Positions 27,273-36,080 of a stretch of 36,558 nt of DNA are shown here, in pieces. Source of the stretch: Gammaproteobacteria bacterium. GTDB taxonomy: Bacteria > Pseudomonadota > Gammaproteobacteria > HK1. The notes beneath the pieces were generated by a model that was not told the origin of the DNA, searched no databases, and saw only the letters and a program-made list of their open reading frames with translations. Position 1 is the first letter of the stretch, and each line of letters begins with the position of its first letter. The position numbers and the translations under genes are program-made. The stretch spans positions 1 to 36,558 of the forward strand of contig JAGTVB010000344.1 of assembly GCA_018224385.1 (NCBI GenBank), written 5' to 3'.

Positions 27273-28385
27273 TCAACCCGCAGCACCCCCAAGCGCCAGT
27301 CGCTTTTGGTACGCTTCGCGGGTAGTGTGGATATCCTCCAAATAGTGGGGCAGTTCCTCCAGACGCAGTGCCTGAGCCCCGTCGACCAATGCTACTTCCG
27401 GGACCGGATGAAAGTCCGCCAAAACCAAATTAGCGCCAGCGATGATACCCTGGGCCGTCACATGGAACACATCGAGAAGACCGTCTGGAGCCCGATCGCG
27501 TGATCCCACTGAATGGGAAGGGTCAATGCAGACCGGCATGCGTGTCAGCCGCTTCACCACCGGGACATGGGAAAAGTCCACCAGATTTCGATGTGGTGCG
27601 CCCTTCTCGGTCTGAACGCCGCGCAAGGCAAAGACAACATTGCGATTTCCCTCGCTGGCGAGATATTCGGCCGCATTCAGTGACTCTTCCAAGGTGATTC
27701 CAAAGCCACGCTTGAACAGCACCGGAAACTCCCGTTGCCGCCCCACGCTTTTCAGCAACTCAAAGTTCTGGGTATTGCGGGTACCGATTTGCAGCATCAC
27801 ACCGGTGGCATCACCGCTGGTCCGCAATGCCTGGCAAATCTCCTCCACATGGGCCTCACAAGTCACCTCCATGGCCACTACTTTGATTCCGTATTTTCCG
27901 GCCAACTCGAACACGTAGGGCAGACAGGCTTTGCCGTGCCCCTGAAATGAGTACGGACTCGTACGGGGTTTGTACGCCCCCATCCGCGTACACACGAGGC
28001 GGTGTTCCCGGCAAGCCCGCATCATTGCCTCAACATGTTCCTTGGTATCCACAGCGCAAAGCCCCGGAAGAATTGTCAGATTATCTTGCCCAAAGCGAAC
28101 GCCGTTATATTCAAAATAAGTGGCGCGCTGGTCGTCCTTGTGGCGGCCAAGTATGCGGTACTCCGTCGACACACGCACGACGCGCTCAACTCCTGGCAAG
28201 GCACCCATCTCCTCGATCTGCAGCGCAGAGGTATCTCCAATCAAATACACTTCTGTGAGCTTCTGCTGCATGCCGCGCTCTTCATGCACCCGGTAACGAA
28301 TGCCATCGAAGCGCGCCAAAACAGCTATCAGCGATTGAAAAACATCGCTTTTCTGGTCCGTGTCCGGCTGCAGGATGAGAATCAT
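27273..28385 (-). CDS. Divergent 3-deoxy-7-phosphoheptulonate (DAHP) synthase
   Basis: A first-step shikimate enzyme of the AroA-beta/KDO8P-synthase-like class, 370 aa. Residues 1-~85 look like the ferredoxin-like extension of this class. The barrel has LCAVDTKEHV (Cys110), KPRTSPYSFQG (139-149), LQIGTRNTQNFELLK, LFKRG (Lys225), DPSHSVGS (His291) and DFHPVPEVALVDGAQ. Several motifs differ from the usual ones. DPSHGTGRR has become DPSHSVGSR. The metal-ligand Glu of the (I/V)E(V/I)HP motif is Asp324. The segment after DPSH is rewritten. It may be a paralogue with shifted regulation or substrate. It stands alone, with 128 bases to the convergent dksA. Confidence 0.85.
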   Translation of the reverse strand: MILILQPDTDQKSDVFQSLIAVLARFDGIRYRVHEERGMQQKLTEVYLIGDTSALQIEEMGALPGVERVVRVSTEYRILGRHKDDQRATYFEYNGVRFGQDNLTILPGLCAVDTKEHVEAMMRACREHRLVCTRMGAYKPRTSPYSFQGHGKACLPYVFELAGKYGIKVVAMEVTCEAHVEEICQALRTSGDATGVMLQIGTRNTQNFELLKSVGRQREFPVLFKRGFGITLEESLNAAEYLASEGNRNVVFALRGVQTEKGAPHRNLVDFSHVPVVKRLTRMPVCIDPSHSVGSRDRAPDGLLDVFHVTAQGIIAGANLVLADFHPVPEVALVDGAQALRLEELPHYLEDIHTTREAYQKRLALGGAAG

Positions 28386-28784
28386 GGTGACGCAAACGAC
28401 ACAGCCAGCATGGCGGGTACTTTAGGTTCCTGACGATCAGCAAAACTCAATGACAACAACGCAAATCCTCCGGGACAGTTCAGCAACTTGAACCGTATCA
28501 TACCGACTCCAGGTCACGATGGGCAGGTGATGCCCCAGCTCGCCTTGCTAAGCGCCGCCGCATCCTGCCGCACCATGAACTGGGGCGCGCCTCTTCGAAC
28601 GGCTTCCGGCTCGTGCCCTGTTGTCTGAAGCAGAGTAGATCAGACTGGGCGATGCACATCATACGTGATGCCAGACGGTCACCCTAACGCTCTCCCCCAC
28701 TGCCGCTTTCTCTGACAATGCACCACCCGGGCTCCGCCGCGCCCTAAAAATCCGCTGCCGCGCTGTACTGTGGGCATTGAGCGC
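28386..28784. other. Long intergenic region upstream of the DAHP synthase gene
   Basis: About 399 bases between two minus-strand genes: the end of the Sel1 gene and the start of the DAHP synthase gene. It should hold the promoter of the latter, but no convincing -35/-10 pair was found. Small hairpins are present: GGGCA-GGTGA-TGCCC near 28522 and CATCA-TACG-TGATG near 28658. A CGCCTTGCTAAGCGCCG stretch near 28541 faintly recalls the MITE-like core. I see no tRNA, no ORF with family likeness and no recognisable ncRNA. Confidence 0.4.
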
Positions 28785-29900
28785 TCAAGAGCTCGTCGGC
28801 GATTGACCTTCACCGAGCAGGGAGTGCGCTGGGGAAACCGCAGCCGGCCTATTGGAGTCGTTGCTGGTCTCGGCGGGGATCAGCTTACCCAAAGAGGCCC
28901 CGCGCCGGGCGAGTCGCTGCACCCTCAGCCGCTCGGCAGGACCCAGATGCAGGCCCACCTCATCGCGGCTAAGACGCGCGCCATCATGTCCCTGGGCCGC
29001 TGCCAAGCTGAGCCAGAGATACGCTTGCGACCAGTCTCTGGCTATCCCTTCACCTTTGACGTACAGCGAACCGAGATGATATTGGGCCGGCGCATAGCCC
29101 CGTTCTGCCGCAGCACGCAACCAGCGGACCGCTTGGGCAGGTGCCGGTGCCACGCCATTGCCCTGAGCATAGGCAATGCCCACCAAAAATTGCGACTCGA
29201 GATGTCCTTGGACTGCGGCCCGTTGATACCAGTACAAAGCTATGGACGGGTCGAGTGGCACCCCCTCCCCAATCGCGTATTTGAGGCCGAGGTTGAACTG
29301 GCCAAGCGCTGATCCCTGTTCCGCGGCCTTGCGGTACCAATAGGTGGCTCGGAGCACATCTTTCGCAACGCCCTGTCCCAGCTCATAGCGTACGCCGAGC
29401 ACGAATTGCGCTTCACGACGACCCGCCTCGGCAAATTTACGATGCCAGTAGATCACGCTTTGACTTTCTTCCAGGGGCCAGGCCGCTTGATCCCTTCTCT
29501 GATGACTCCTTAGATCAAGGTGTTCTCGAGTAGTGAGCTTGCTGGTGTCCTCAACAACCCGATCGGCAGCGGCCTGATGCCCTTCGGGTATATTCCCCAG
29601 CCGACGAATATCGAGAATGGCCTGGGCATCTCGATCTCCCTGATGCGCCGCTTGACCATACCAGTAAAGCGCCTGCCGCTCATCACGAGGTACTCCGAGC
29701 CCCTGAGAATACATCCAGCCCAGGCTGACTTGCGCCGCAGCATGACCGCGTCGTGCGGTTTCTGTAAAGGAGTCAAATGCGGTTACATAGTCGCCTCGCT
29801 CATACGCTCTGTAGGCTGTGGCAAAATCGGCCTGCGCTGCCGCAGCGCAAAATAACGCACCAAGCACACCAAACGAACAGGCTACGGAGCGCAGAACCAT
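28785..29900 (-). CDS. Exported Sel1-repeat (tetratricopeptide-like) protein
   Basis: 371 aa from ATG 29900. Residues 1-~25 form a signal peptide (VACSFGVLGALFCAAAAQA). Sel1-like repeats of ~36 residues follow, each of the form AQ..LG..Y..G.GV..D...A..WY..AA.QG. Five are clear (for instance LGWMYSQGLGVPRDERQALY and LGLKYAIGEGVPLDPSIALY), with an insert between the first and second. The C-terminus is polar and probably disordered. Such proteins act as protein-binding scaffolds; no partner can be named. Start choice: the longer frame back to 30083 lies entirely over the sirtuin gene. It begins two bases after the sirtuin stop, so the pair is almost certainly one operon. Confidence 0.88.
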   Translation of the reverse strand: MVLRSVACSFGVLGALFCAAAAQADFATAYRAYERGDYVTAFDSFTETARRGHAAAQVSLGWMYSQGLGVPRDERQALYWYGQAAHQGDRDAQAILDIRRLGNIPEGHQAAADRVVEDTSKLTTREHLDLRSHQRRDQAAWPLEESQSVIYWHRKFAEAGRREAQFVLGVRYELGQGVAKDVLRATYWYRKAAEQGSALGQFNLGLKYAIGEGVPLDPSIALYWYQRAAVQGHLESQFLVGIAYAQGNGVAPAPAQAVRWLRAAAERGYAPAQYHLGSLYVKGEGIARDWSQAYLWLSLAAAQGHDGARLSRDEVGLHLGPAERLRVQRLARRGASLGKLIPAETSNDSNRPAAVSPAHSLLGEGQSPTSS

Positions 29901-29902
29901 TG

Positions 29903-30733
29903 CTAAATCTCTAAGCGGGCCGCAATGGCGACTAGAGCCTCCAGGGCACCACCCACCAACGGCAAGGTGCCTGGCGGGCCCTCGGCCTCTCGCGGATTGA
30001 TGCGAATAAGCGGCGTACCCCAGCGCGCTGACATCAACTCGCAGGTATGACGCACCGTGGGCACAACAAGGCCGGCACCGCACTCGACTACCACCGTCCG
30101 CCCCTTGATCAAGGTTTCCATCCAGCGCTCGAAGTGAGCGCTCTGATGAGCGGTGCGTGCTTCACACCACCATCCATCGCCAAACATCAGCACATTAGGC
30201 CGGGCCAAACTCCCGCAGCGGGGACAATGCGGTAATGGGCCGCGGGCCCGAAAGGTTTGCGGATCCACATCCACGACCGTGCTATCGGCCGGCCAGATGG
30301 CATCTGTACAGGACCTAACGCATTGCAGATGATGCAGCGAACCGTGACACTCCACGATGTGATCTGCAGGAAATTGCGCTTTTTGAAACTGACCGTCGAC
30401 ATTGGAAGTAAAAATCCAGCCATCGCCAACGCGCGTCATCCATTCACGCAGGATCTGAAAACCGGCATGCGGGCTGGTGCTTCGGTAAAGCTGCAATCGG
30501 TGACCATAAAAACCCCAAGCGAGCCGGGGATCACGTTCAAACCATGCTGGATTGGCTAGCTCGACGAAGGCGAGCCCGAGATGCCGATAGGGCGGATAGG
30601 CTCGCCAAAATCCCTCATCACCACGGAAATCCGGGAGCCCGGAATCGACGCCCATACCGGCCCCCGCTCCGATGAAGATTGTCTTTGCGTCTCGAATGAG
30701 CTCAGCGGCCCGCACCAGCATCGATTCGTCCAT
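29903..30733 (-). CDS. Sir2-family NAD-dependent protein deacylase
   Basis: A sirtuin that removes acyl groups from lysines using NAD, or possibly acts as an ADP-ribosyltransferase. 276 aa. The NAD-binding motif is GAGAGMGVDSGLPDFRG (22-38). The TQNID motif reads TSNVDGQFQKAQF (109-121). Catalytic His130 is in ECHGS. The zinc site uses Cys138, Cys142, Cys170 and Cys173. RPNVLMFGD and VVVECGAGL follow. The SNVDGQF variant characterises a less studied bacterial subgroup (from memory). It is first in a two-gene unit with the exported Sel1-repeat protein and divergent from psd. Confidence 0.9.
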   Translation of the reverse strand: MDESMLVRAAELIRDAKTIFIGAGAGMGVDSGLPDFRGDEGFWRAYPPYRHLGLAFVELANPAWFERDPRLAWGFYGHRLQLYRSTSPHAGFQILREWMTRVGDGWIFTSNVDGQFQKAQFPADHIVECHGSLHHLQCVRSCTDAIWPADSTVVDVDPQTFRARGPLPHCPRCGSLARPNVLMFGDGWWCEARTAHQSAHFERWMETLIKGRTVVVECGAGLVVPTVRHTCELMSARWGTPLIRINPREAEGPPGTLPLVGGALEALVAIAARLEI

Positions 30734-30883
30734 CTTCCCTTGATTTTTCCTTCCAAAATGCCTCTTTGTCAGAGACGCCGTTTATTGACCATGGCGGGTT
30801 ATCCCACAGCGTATTCGGTTCACTTGGGATGAGCAAAGGCTTTGCCAACACCGGCCGCTACACTGCGCCGTTCGAGGGAAGAG

Positions 30884-30990
30884 TAAGAAGCGGTAAAAAT
30901 CGTCTCAAGCGCCGGCGCTGTAGACGCTCCCCAACCCGCCATGCCTTGGTTGGCACACGCCGCCAGCATTCCGTAGAATACCCTGCAAAG
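30884..30990 (-). repeat. Possible one-ended remnant of the MITE-like element before psd
   Basis: Plus-strand TAAGAAGCGGTAAAAATCGT (from about 30887), followed by CTCAAGCGCCGGCGCT, matches the right terminus of the copy at 14894-15042 read on its minus strand (TAAGAAGCTTTTTTAAAAAT, then GTCGCGAGCGCCGGC). The other terminus, close to the psd start, is not recognisable. The rest of the 261-base sirtuin-psd gap shows no supported gene. Confidence 0.4.
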
Positions 30991-30994
30991 AAGC

Positions 30995-31921
30995 ATGAAT
31001 TTACGAGATATGGCCGTATCGAGGCAATCACGCTGGGCGCACGCCGCCGATTACCTATGGGTCCTTCCACAGTACGTTTATCCTCAGCATCTCCTGTCCA
31101 GGCTAGCTTTTTATGTCACGCGTATGCGTTACGCGCCGGTTCGAACACGGCTGATCAAGTGGTTCGTGCACCACTACCGTGTCAACCTTGAAGAAGCCGT
31201 CCATACGGATATTGCGGCTTACCCCGATTTCAATAGCTTCTTCACGCGTTCCTTACGCCCCGGCGCCCGCCATTTTTCTGTGGATCCAGCAGCCATCGTT
31301 TCACCGGCCGATGGTGACATCAGTCAGATAGGCCACATTGAGAATGATCTTCTGCTACAAGCAAAAGGCCAAATGTACCCGCTCGCCGAGCTCCTGGGCA
31401 GGCGCCAATCATGGACCGAAACATTCAGGGGCGGGAGTTTTATTACTATTTACCTTGCTCCCCGGGATTACCACCGTGTACACATGCCGGTGGAAGGGAA
31501 AGTCATCGAAACGCTGCACGTTCCCGGGCGCCTCTTCAGCGTGAATCCCTCGACCACCCGCGTTGTGAATTCTTTATTTACGCGAAACGAACGGGTGATC
31601 ATCTTTTTCGAGACGGAAAGCACGCCCTTTGCCCTGGTTTTAGTGGGCGCGCTGCTCGTAGGCAATATTGAAACCGTATGGGCAGAACCCGCACCCCCAG
31701 CCGGGTCGAAGCGACCGCAGTTGCGGCACTATAACAAGAAACAAGCGCATCCAGTCGCACTCGCGCGCGGCGCCGAGGCGGCACGATTTAATATGGGTTC
31801 TACGGTGATTGCACTTTTCCCGGCGGGGACTGCCGAGTGGGATCCCCATCTTCATGCCGGGAAGCGGGTTGCCGTCGGGCAACGAATAGGCGAAATGCTG
31901 GCCCTAGAAGCGGCCAATTAA
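30995..31921 (+). CDS. psd: Phosphatidylserine decarboxylase proenzyme
   Basis: Makes phosphatidylethanolamine from phosphatidylserine at the inner membrane. 308 aa. It is a proenzyme that cleaves itself at the GST motif (FNMGSTVIALF, Ser269) to create the pyruvoyl group; the family usually has LGST, here MGST. Catalytic partners are Asp106 (IVSPADGDI) and His163 (APRDYHRVHMP). FNSFFTRSL and GNIETVWA are also typical. Two starts are possible: ATG 30995 and ATG 31010. No psd-linked rsgA or orn gene is present here. Its stop overlaps the stop of the convergent HDOD gene by four bases. Confidence 0.95.
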   Translation: MNLRDMAVSRQSRWAHAADYLWVLPQYVYPQHLLSRLAFYVTRMRYAPVRTRLIKWFVHHYRVNLEEAVHTDIAAYPDFNSFFTRSLRPGARHFSVDPAAIVSPADGDISQIGHIENDLLLQAKGQMYPLAELLGRRQSWTETFRGGSFITIYLAPRDYHRVHMPVEGKVIETLHVPGRLFSVNPSTTRVVNSLFTRNERVIIFFETESTPFALVLVGALLVGNIETVWAEPAPPAGSKRPQLRHYNKKQAHPVALARGAEAARFNMGSTVIALFPAGTAEWDPHLHAGKRVAVGQRIGEMLALEAAN

Positions 31922-32790
31922 TAGCCGAAAAAGAGTTCGATCTCTGCGAGCTGAAAGGTCGCCTCCTCAACCACTTCCTTTTGATTCAGCTCGCCCCTCT
32001 CTTGAGTCAACGTCTCCCAGGCCTGCGCCTCGATGGCAATCACTTCAGCGGGTCGTTCACAAAAAGCGGTTAATCTGGAACGGTTTGCCAGGCCATCGGC
32101 AACATGGACGACCGAAGCGTCGAAACAGCCAATTCCGGCCCGCCTCGGATTATGATGCCAACGCACGGCTTTGTGCAGCGTTTCGGGGAGCATCCAGGAT
32201 TTGAGTAAATCGCCGCCCAACTCGGCATGACTGAAGCCCAACATCTTGAGCTCAGCCCGGTGCAGCGCCTGCTCGTCTCCATCGGCAATCAACAACAGTC
32301 GCTTTGAGACATCCGGTGCCCGTAAATAAAGAATGAGGCTGCCGATGTCGTGCAGAAGTCCAGCAACGAAAAGGCGTTCAGGATGGAGCACGCGACAACG
32401 CTTAGCCAAGCCACGCGCGATCAACCCAGCATAAAAACTGTGCCGCCAAAACGTCCCCATGCTGACCAGGTTGGTCTCTATCTTGGCAAAGGTATCCAGG
32501 GCACAAACGGCCGTCACTAAGAGCTGCAGCGAACGCGTGCCAACGACCGCGACGGCTCGCGAAACCGTGTCGATCCGGGCAGAAAAATTATAGAAGGAGC
32601 TATTGACAACCTTTAGAAGGCGAGCAGTCAAGCTGGGATCCTGACGAATGACCTCGGCGATGTCTTCCGCTGAGGTATCACTTGCTTGAATGAGCTCGAG
32701 GACTCTGAAGTACACGTGCGGAGGGGATACGAGCCAGGAGAGATCGTCTACCACAGTGGTAGCCGCAAGCTCGCGTGCTTCGTGCGCCAT
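31918..32790 (-). CDS. HDOD-domain signalling protein
   Basis: A 290-aa protein with one HDOD domain (about residues 15-215) and a short helical C-terminus. Features are LPxx-like VSPPHVYFRVLELI, AEVIRQDPSLTARLLKVVNS, the AVAVVGTRSLQLLV helix, and LFVAGLLHDIGSLIL, in which the His-Asp pair is retained. HDOD proteins are regulators linked to cyclic di-GMP, chemotaxis or stress signalling, usually without proven enzyme activity. No receiver, EAL or GGDEF domain is attached. It lies 134 bases after nuoN on the same strand, so it might be read from the nuo operon, but no evidence decides this. Confidence 0.88.
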   Translation of the reverse strand: MAHEARELAATTVVDDLSWLVSPPHVYFRVLELIQASDTSAEDIAEVIRQDPSLTARLLKVVNSSFYNFSARIDTVSRAVAVVGTRSLQLLVTAVCALDTFAKIETNLVSMGTFWRHSFYAGLIARGLAKRCRVLHPERLFVAGLLHDIGSLILYLRAPDVSKRLLLIADGDEQALHRAELKMLGFSHAELGGDLLKSWMLPETLHKAVRWHHNPRRAGIGCFDASVVHVADGLANRSRLTAFCERPAEVIAIEAQAWETLTQERGELNQKEVVEEATFQLAEIELFFGY

Positions 32791-32924
32791 TTACCTTCCG
32801 CCATGTTCGGGAGCTACAGCAATCTTACCCCGAGTCGTCCCTCCGGCCCTCTTCAGGCTCGCGCCGTTATCGACCTGCCGGAGTGAAACTTGACGGACGG
32901 TGGGGTGCGGGCTCTCGAAGCAGC

Positions 32925-34364
32925 CTATGAAACAAGCACAGACGCGCACAAGGCCATGAGACCACCTGGGTAGATCCCCAGTGCGAGGATGGCCAAGGCA
33001 TTGGTACTCATCATTATTCGAACATCGAAGCCTGCCGTAATGCGCTCCATGGCCTCGGGTCGATCGAAGTACATCAACCGCACCAGCCGCAGATAATAAT
33101 ACAGGCCAACGACGGAGAAGATTACCGCCAGCACTGCAAGCCAGGTCATCCCTGCATTCACAATTTCGAGAAGAACGGACCATTTCGCCCAGAAGCCGAG
33201 AAACGGCGGTACCCGTGCCATTGACATCATGAGTATCAACATGAGGAACGCGAGCCAAGAACTGCGATCATTGAGGCCTCTAAAATCCTCGAGGGCATCT
33301 GATTCGAAGCCGGCCCGACTCAATACAATAATCATCCCAAAAGCGCCCATTGCCATCAATGCGTAGGCGATGGTGTAGAACATCGACGCCGCATAGCCTC
33401 CCGGAGACCCGGCAATAATGCCCAACAAAAGGAACCCGACGTGGGCAATGGTAGAGTATGCCAGCATCCGTTTCAGATTGGTCTGCGCGATGGCGACAAT
33501 ATTTCCAACGGCCAAGGAAAGTACGGCCAACGGGACAAGCATCTGCGTCCAGTCACCCTGCAAACCACCAAGGCCTTCCACCAGGAGACGCATTAACATT
33601 GCAAAGGCGGCGATTTTAGGGGCGGTCCCCAGAAACAGCGTGACTGAGGTGGGCGCACCCTCGTACACGTCCGGTATCCACATGTGAAAAGGAACGGCCC
33701 CGAGCTTGAAAGCGATCCCGACAACAATAAAGACCAGTGCTAACACCAAGACTAAGTTCTGCTCGGATTGCTCCGCCACGAACTGGCCTATTCCGAGCAG
33801 ATTCAAGGTGCCGGTAACGCCATACAACATGGACATGCCGTAAAGCAGCATGCCGGAAGCCAACGCCCCCAGAACAAAATATTTCATCGCCGCTTCCGTG
33901 GCGGCAAGAGAATCCCGGTGCATGGCCACGAGTGCGTACAGGGCGAGCGATAGCAACTCGAGCCCGAGATAGACCGTCAGCAGGCTTCGTGCCGAAACCA
34001 GCACCATCATTCCAAGCACGGCGAACAGACCCAGGACGAAATACTCTCCTTTGAACAGGTTGCGTTCGCGCAAGTACCCCTTGGAATAAAAGAACACGAC
34101 ATAGGTTACCAATAAAACGAACAGCTTTAGCACGGCGCCCATAGCATCGTTGACAAACATCTGACTAAAGGTGGTCTGCGGTTCGCCGGGATAGATGAGC
34201 AGAACCAAAACGAAAGTCGTTATCAGTCCCGCCTGGCTTAACTGATAGGTAAACGCGCGGTACCTCTCCGGTGAGAAAACATCGACCAGCAGACCAAGCG
34301 AGGCGACCGCGAGCAGGAACATTTCCGGCAACGCCGGTAACAAGCTTGGTGCGTCAAAGGCCAT
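32925..34364 (-). CDS. nuoN: NADH-quinone oxidoreductase subunit N
   Basis: A proton-pumping, antiporter-like membrane subunit of complex I. 479 aa with about 14 hydrophobic segments. Family motifs in order are GLELLSLALYALVAMHRDS, FKLGAVPFHMWIPDVYEGAP (with the key Lys), KIAAFAMLMRLL, NLKRMLAYSTIAHVGFLLLG and RVPPFLGFWAKW. ATG 34364 has AGGA nine bases upstream. It is the last nuo gene. It is separated from nuoM by 177 bases largely occupied by a MITE-like repeat, which is unusual because nuo genes are normally tightly packed. Confidence 0.97.
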   Translation of the reverse strand: MAFDAPSLLPALPEMFLLAVASLGLLVDVFSPERYRAFTYQLSQAGLITTFVLVLLIYPGEPQTTFSQMFVNDAMGAVLKLFVLLVTYVVFFYSKGYLRERNLFKGEYFVLGLFAVLGMMVLVSARSLLTVYLGLELLSLALYALVAMHRDSLAATEAAMKYFVLGALASGMLLYGMSMLYGVTGTLNLLGIGQFVAEQSEQNLVLVLALVFIVVGIAFKLGAVPFHMWIPDVYEGAPTSVTLFLGTAPKIAAFAMLMRLLVEGLGGLQGDWTQMLVPLAVLSLAVGNIVAIAQTNLKRMLAYSTIAHVGFLLLGIIAGSPGGYAASMFYTIAYALMAMGAFGMIIVLSRAGFESDALEDFRGLNDRSSWLAFLMLILMMSMARVPPFLGFWAKWSVLLEIVNAGMTWLAVLAVIFSVVGLYYYLRLVRLMYFDRPEAMERITAGFDVRIMMSTNALAILALGIYPGGLMALCASVLVS

Positions 34365-34386
34365 AATTGCTATCCTAATCCCCCTC

Positions 34387-34539
34387 GAATGCCGTTCTAT
34401 AAATTACTGAGCTTGCCATAGCGGTGGTGTGCGACGGCTCGCCATCCTTGTGGGTACTCCCAGGTGCGCTCCGCTTGCTCACCGCCGTGCGCCTTGCTCT
34501 GCCCCCGCTCTGGAGATTCTGTCGAGCGGCTTCTCAAGG
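34387..34539 (+). repeat. MITE-like interspersed repeat inside the nuo operon
   Basis: About 153 bases, non-coding. The left end AATGCCGTTCTATAAATTAC and the reverse complement of the right end GAAGCCGCTCGACAGAATCT are weak terminal inverted repeats. Inside are GCTTGCCATAGCGG, ACGGCTCGCCATCC, a TACTCCCA segment and CCGTGCGCCTTGCTCTGCC. The same blocks occur in the same order in the copy at 14894. The right end has CGGCTTCTCAAGG, exactly as in the copy at 8010-8224. It abuts the nuoM stop codon. Confidence 0.75.
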
Positions 34540-34541
34540 CG

Positions 34542-36059
34542 CTATAGCTTCGACTGCATGACGTGCTGCAGCAAATGGTCTACCGACGGGCGCATGACAT
34601 CTAACAACGGGGCAGGCCATACGCCGAACAGCACGACAACTGCCGCCAGCGAGCCCAGGACGAAGAACTCTCGCCGGTTGATATCTTTGAGCCCAGCTAC
34701 ACCCTCATTGGTTATTGCGCCATAGATAACCCGCTTATACATCCACAGGGTATAGGCAGCACCCAGTATCAAGATGGTCGCCGCCAGAAACGCAATCCAG
34801 AAGCTCGCTCGCATGCTGCTCAGGATTACCATGAACTCACCCACGAAACCTGAAGTTCCAGGAAGACCGGAATTGGCCATGGCAAAGACCATGGTTAATG
34901 CAGCAAAGGTGGGCATGGTCTTCACTACGCCGCCATAATCACCTATCTGCCGGCTGTGCAGCCGATCGTAGAGGACTCCGACGCACAGAAATAGTGCCGC
35001 CGATATAAACCCATGAGAAATCATCTGGACCAAGCCGCCAGCCATTCCCATCGCAGCGCCCTGAGGGCTCCCCGTATTTTCGACGATGCGGAACACCAGG
35101 AAAAACCCAAGGGTGGCAAATCCCATGTGAGAGATTGACGAATAGGCGATCAGCTTTTTCATGTCCGGTTGAATGAGCGCTACGAACCCGATGTATACAA
35201 TCGCAATCAGGGAAAGAGCGATGATCAGCCAATCGAGGGATTGACTGGCATCGGGGGTAATCGGCAGGCTGAAGCGCAAAAACCCGTAACCGCCAAGCTT
35301 CAACATGATAGCCGCCAGAATCACCGACCCGCCCGTCGGGGCTTCAACATGGGCGTCGGGAAGCCAGGTGTGAACAGGCCACATGGGCACCTTCACCGCA
35401 AAAGCGATCAGAAACGCGAGAAAAATCAAGATTTGAGCGGTCGATTCCAGCGGTATGCTGTGGAGCGTCAGAATTTCGAAGGTCCCAGCTTGAGAATACA
35501 AGTAAAGCAATGCAACCAGCATGAACACTGAGCCGAAGAACGTGAAGAGAAAGAACTTGATGGTTGCATAGACTCGACGTGGGCCACCCCAGATCCCGAT
35601 GATGACAAACATCGGTATCAGCAGTGCTTCCCAGAAAACATAAAACAAAATAGCGTCCAACGAAGCAAAGGCACCGACCATTAATCCTTCTTGGATCAAG
35701 AACGCCGCCATGTACTGTGCGGTCTTGTACTGCACCACCTCCCATCCGGCGAGCACGACCAACACCGTGGTAAACGTGGTGAGCAGTATGAGTGGCATGG
35801 AAATCCCGTCCACTCCGAGGTGGTAATTGATACTGAAGGTCTCAATCCAGGGTACCAGTTCCGTAAACTGCATGGCGTGGGTGGTGGTATCAAAGCCGAG
35901 ATACAGCGGAACGGACAGAAGGAACGTAATGACTGCCACCACCAGGGCAATGACGCGAGCCACAGGCGCATTTTGCTCTGCGCTCCCCCATAACACCCAA
36001 AGCCCCCCGACGATGGGCGTCCAGATCACCGCGCTAAGATAGGGAAATTCCGTTAACAC
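34542..36059 (-). CDS. nuoM: NADH-quinone oxidoreductase subunit M
   Basis: An antiporter-like proton-pumping subunit of complex I, 505 aa with about 14 membrane segments. ILFYVFWEALLIPMFVIIG carries the conserved Glu of the first half-channel. FAVKVPMWPVHTWLPDAHVE has the key Lys. LIAYSSISHMGFATLGFF, GLVQMISHGFISAALFLCVG and GLPGTSGFVGEFMV are all typical. It starts 21 bases after the nuoL stop, so the two are co-transcribed. Its TAG stop directly touches the MITE-like element, which separates it from nuoN. Confidence 0.97.
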   Translation of the reverse strand: MLTEFPYLSAVIWTPIVGGLWVLWGSAEQNAPVARVIALVVAVITFLLSVPLYLGFDTTTHAMQFTELVPWIETFSINYHLGVDGISMPLILLTTFTTVLVVLAGWEVVQYKTAQYMAAFLIQEGLMVGAFASLDAILFYVFWEALLIPMFVIIGIWGGPRRVYATIKFFLFTFFGSVFMLVALLYLYSQAGTFEILTLHSIPLESTAQILIFLAFLIAFAVKVPMWPVHTWLPDAHVEAPTGGSVILAAIMLKLGGYGFLRFSLPITPDASQSLDWLIIALSLIAIVYIGFVALIQPDMKKLIAYSSISHMGFATLGFFLVFRIVENTGSPQGAAMGMAGGLVQMISHGFISAALFLCVGVLYDRLHSRQIGDYGGVVKTMPTFAALTMVFAMANSGLPGTSGFVGEFMVILSSMRASFWIAFLAATILILGAAYTLWMYKRVIYGAITNEGVAGLKDINRREFFVLGSLAAVVVLFGVWPAPLLDVMRPSVDHLLQHVMQSKL

Positions 36060-36080
36060 TGGCCCTTCTTTCCGGCTGCG

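Noticed and set aside
28386-28784. tRNA or known small RNA in the long gap before the DAHP synthase gene
   Set aside because: No T-arm GTTCRA pattern with a matching cloverleaf was found; only short hairpins occur.
30766-31191. 141-codon ORF overlapping the psd start
   Set aside because: It overlaps the real psd N-terminus in another frame, has no family likeness and starts in a promoter region.
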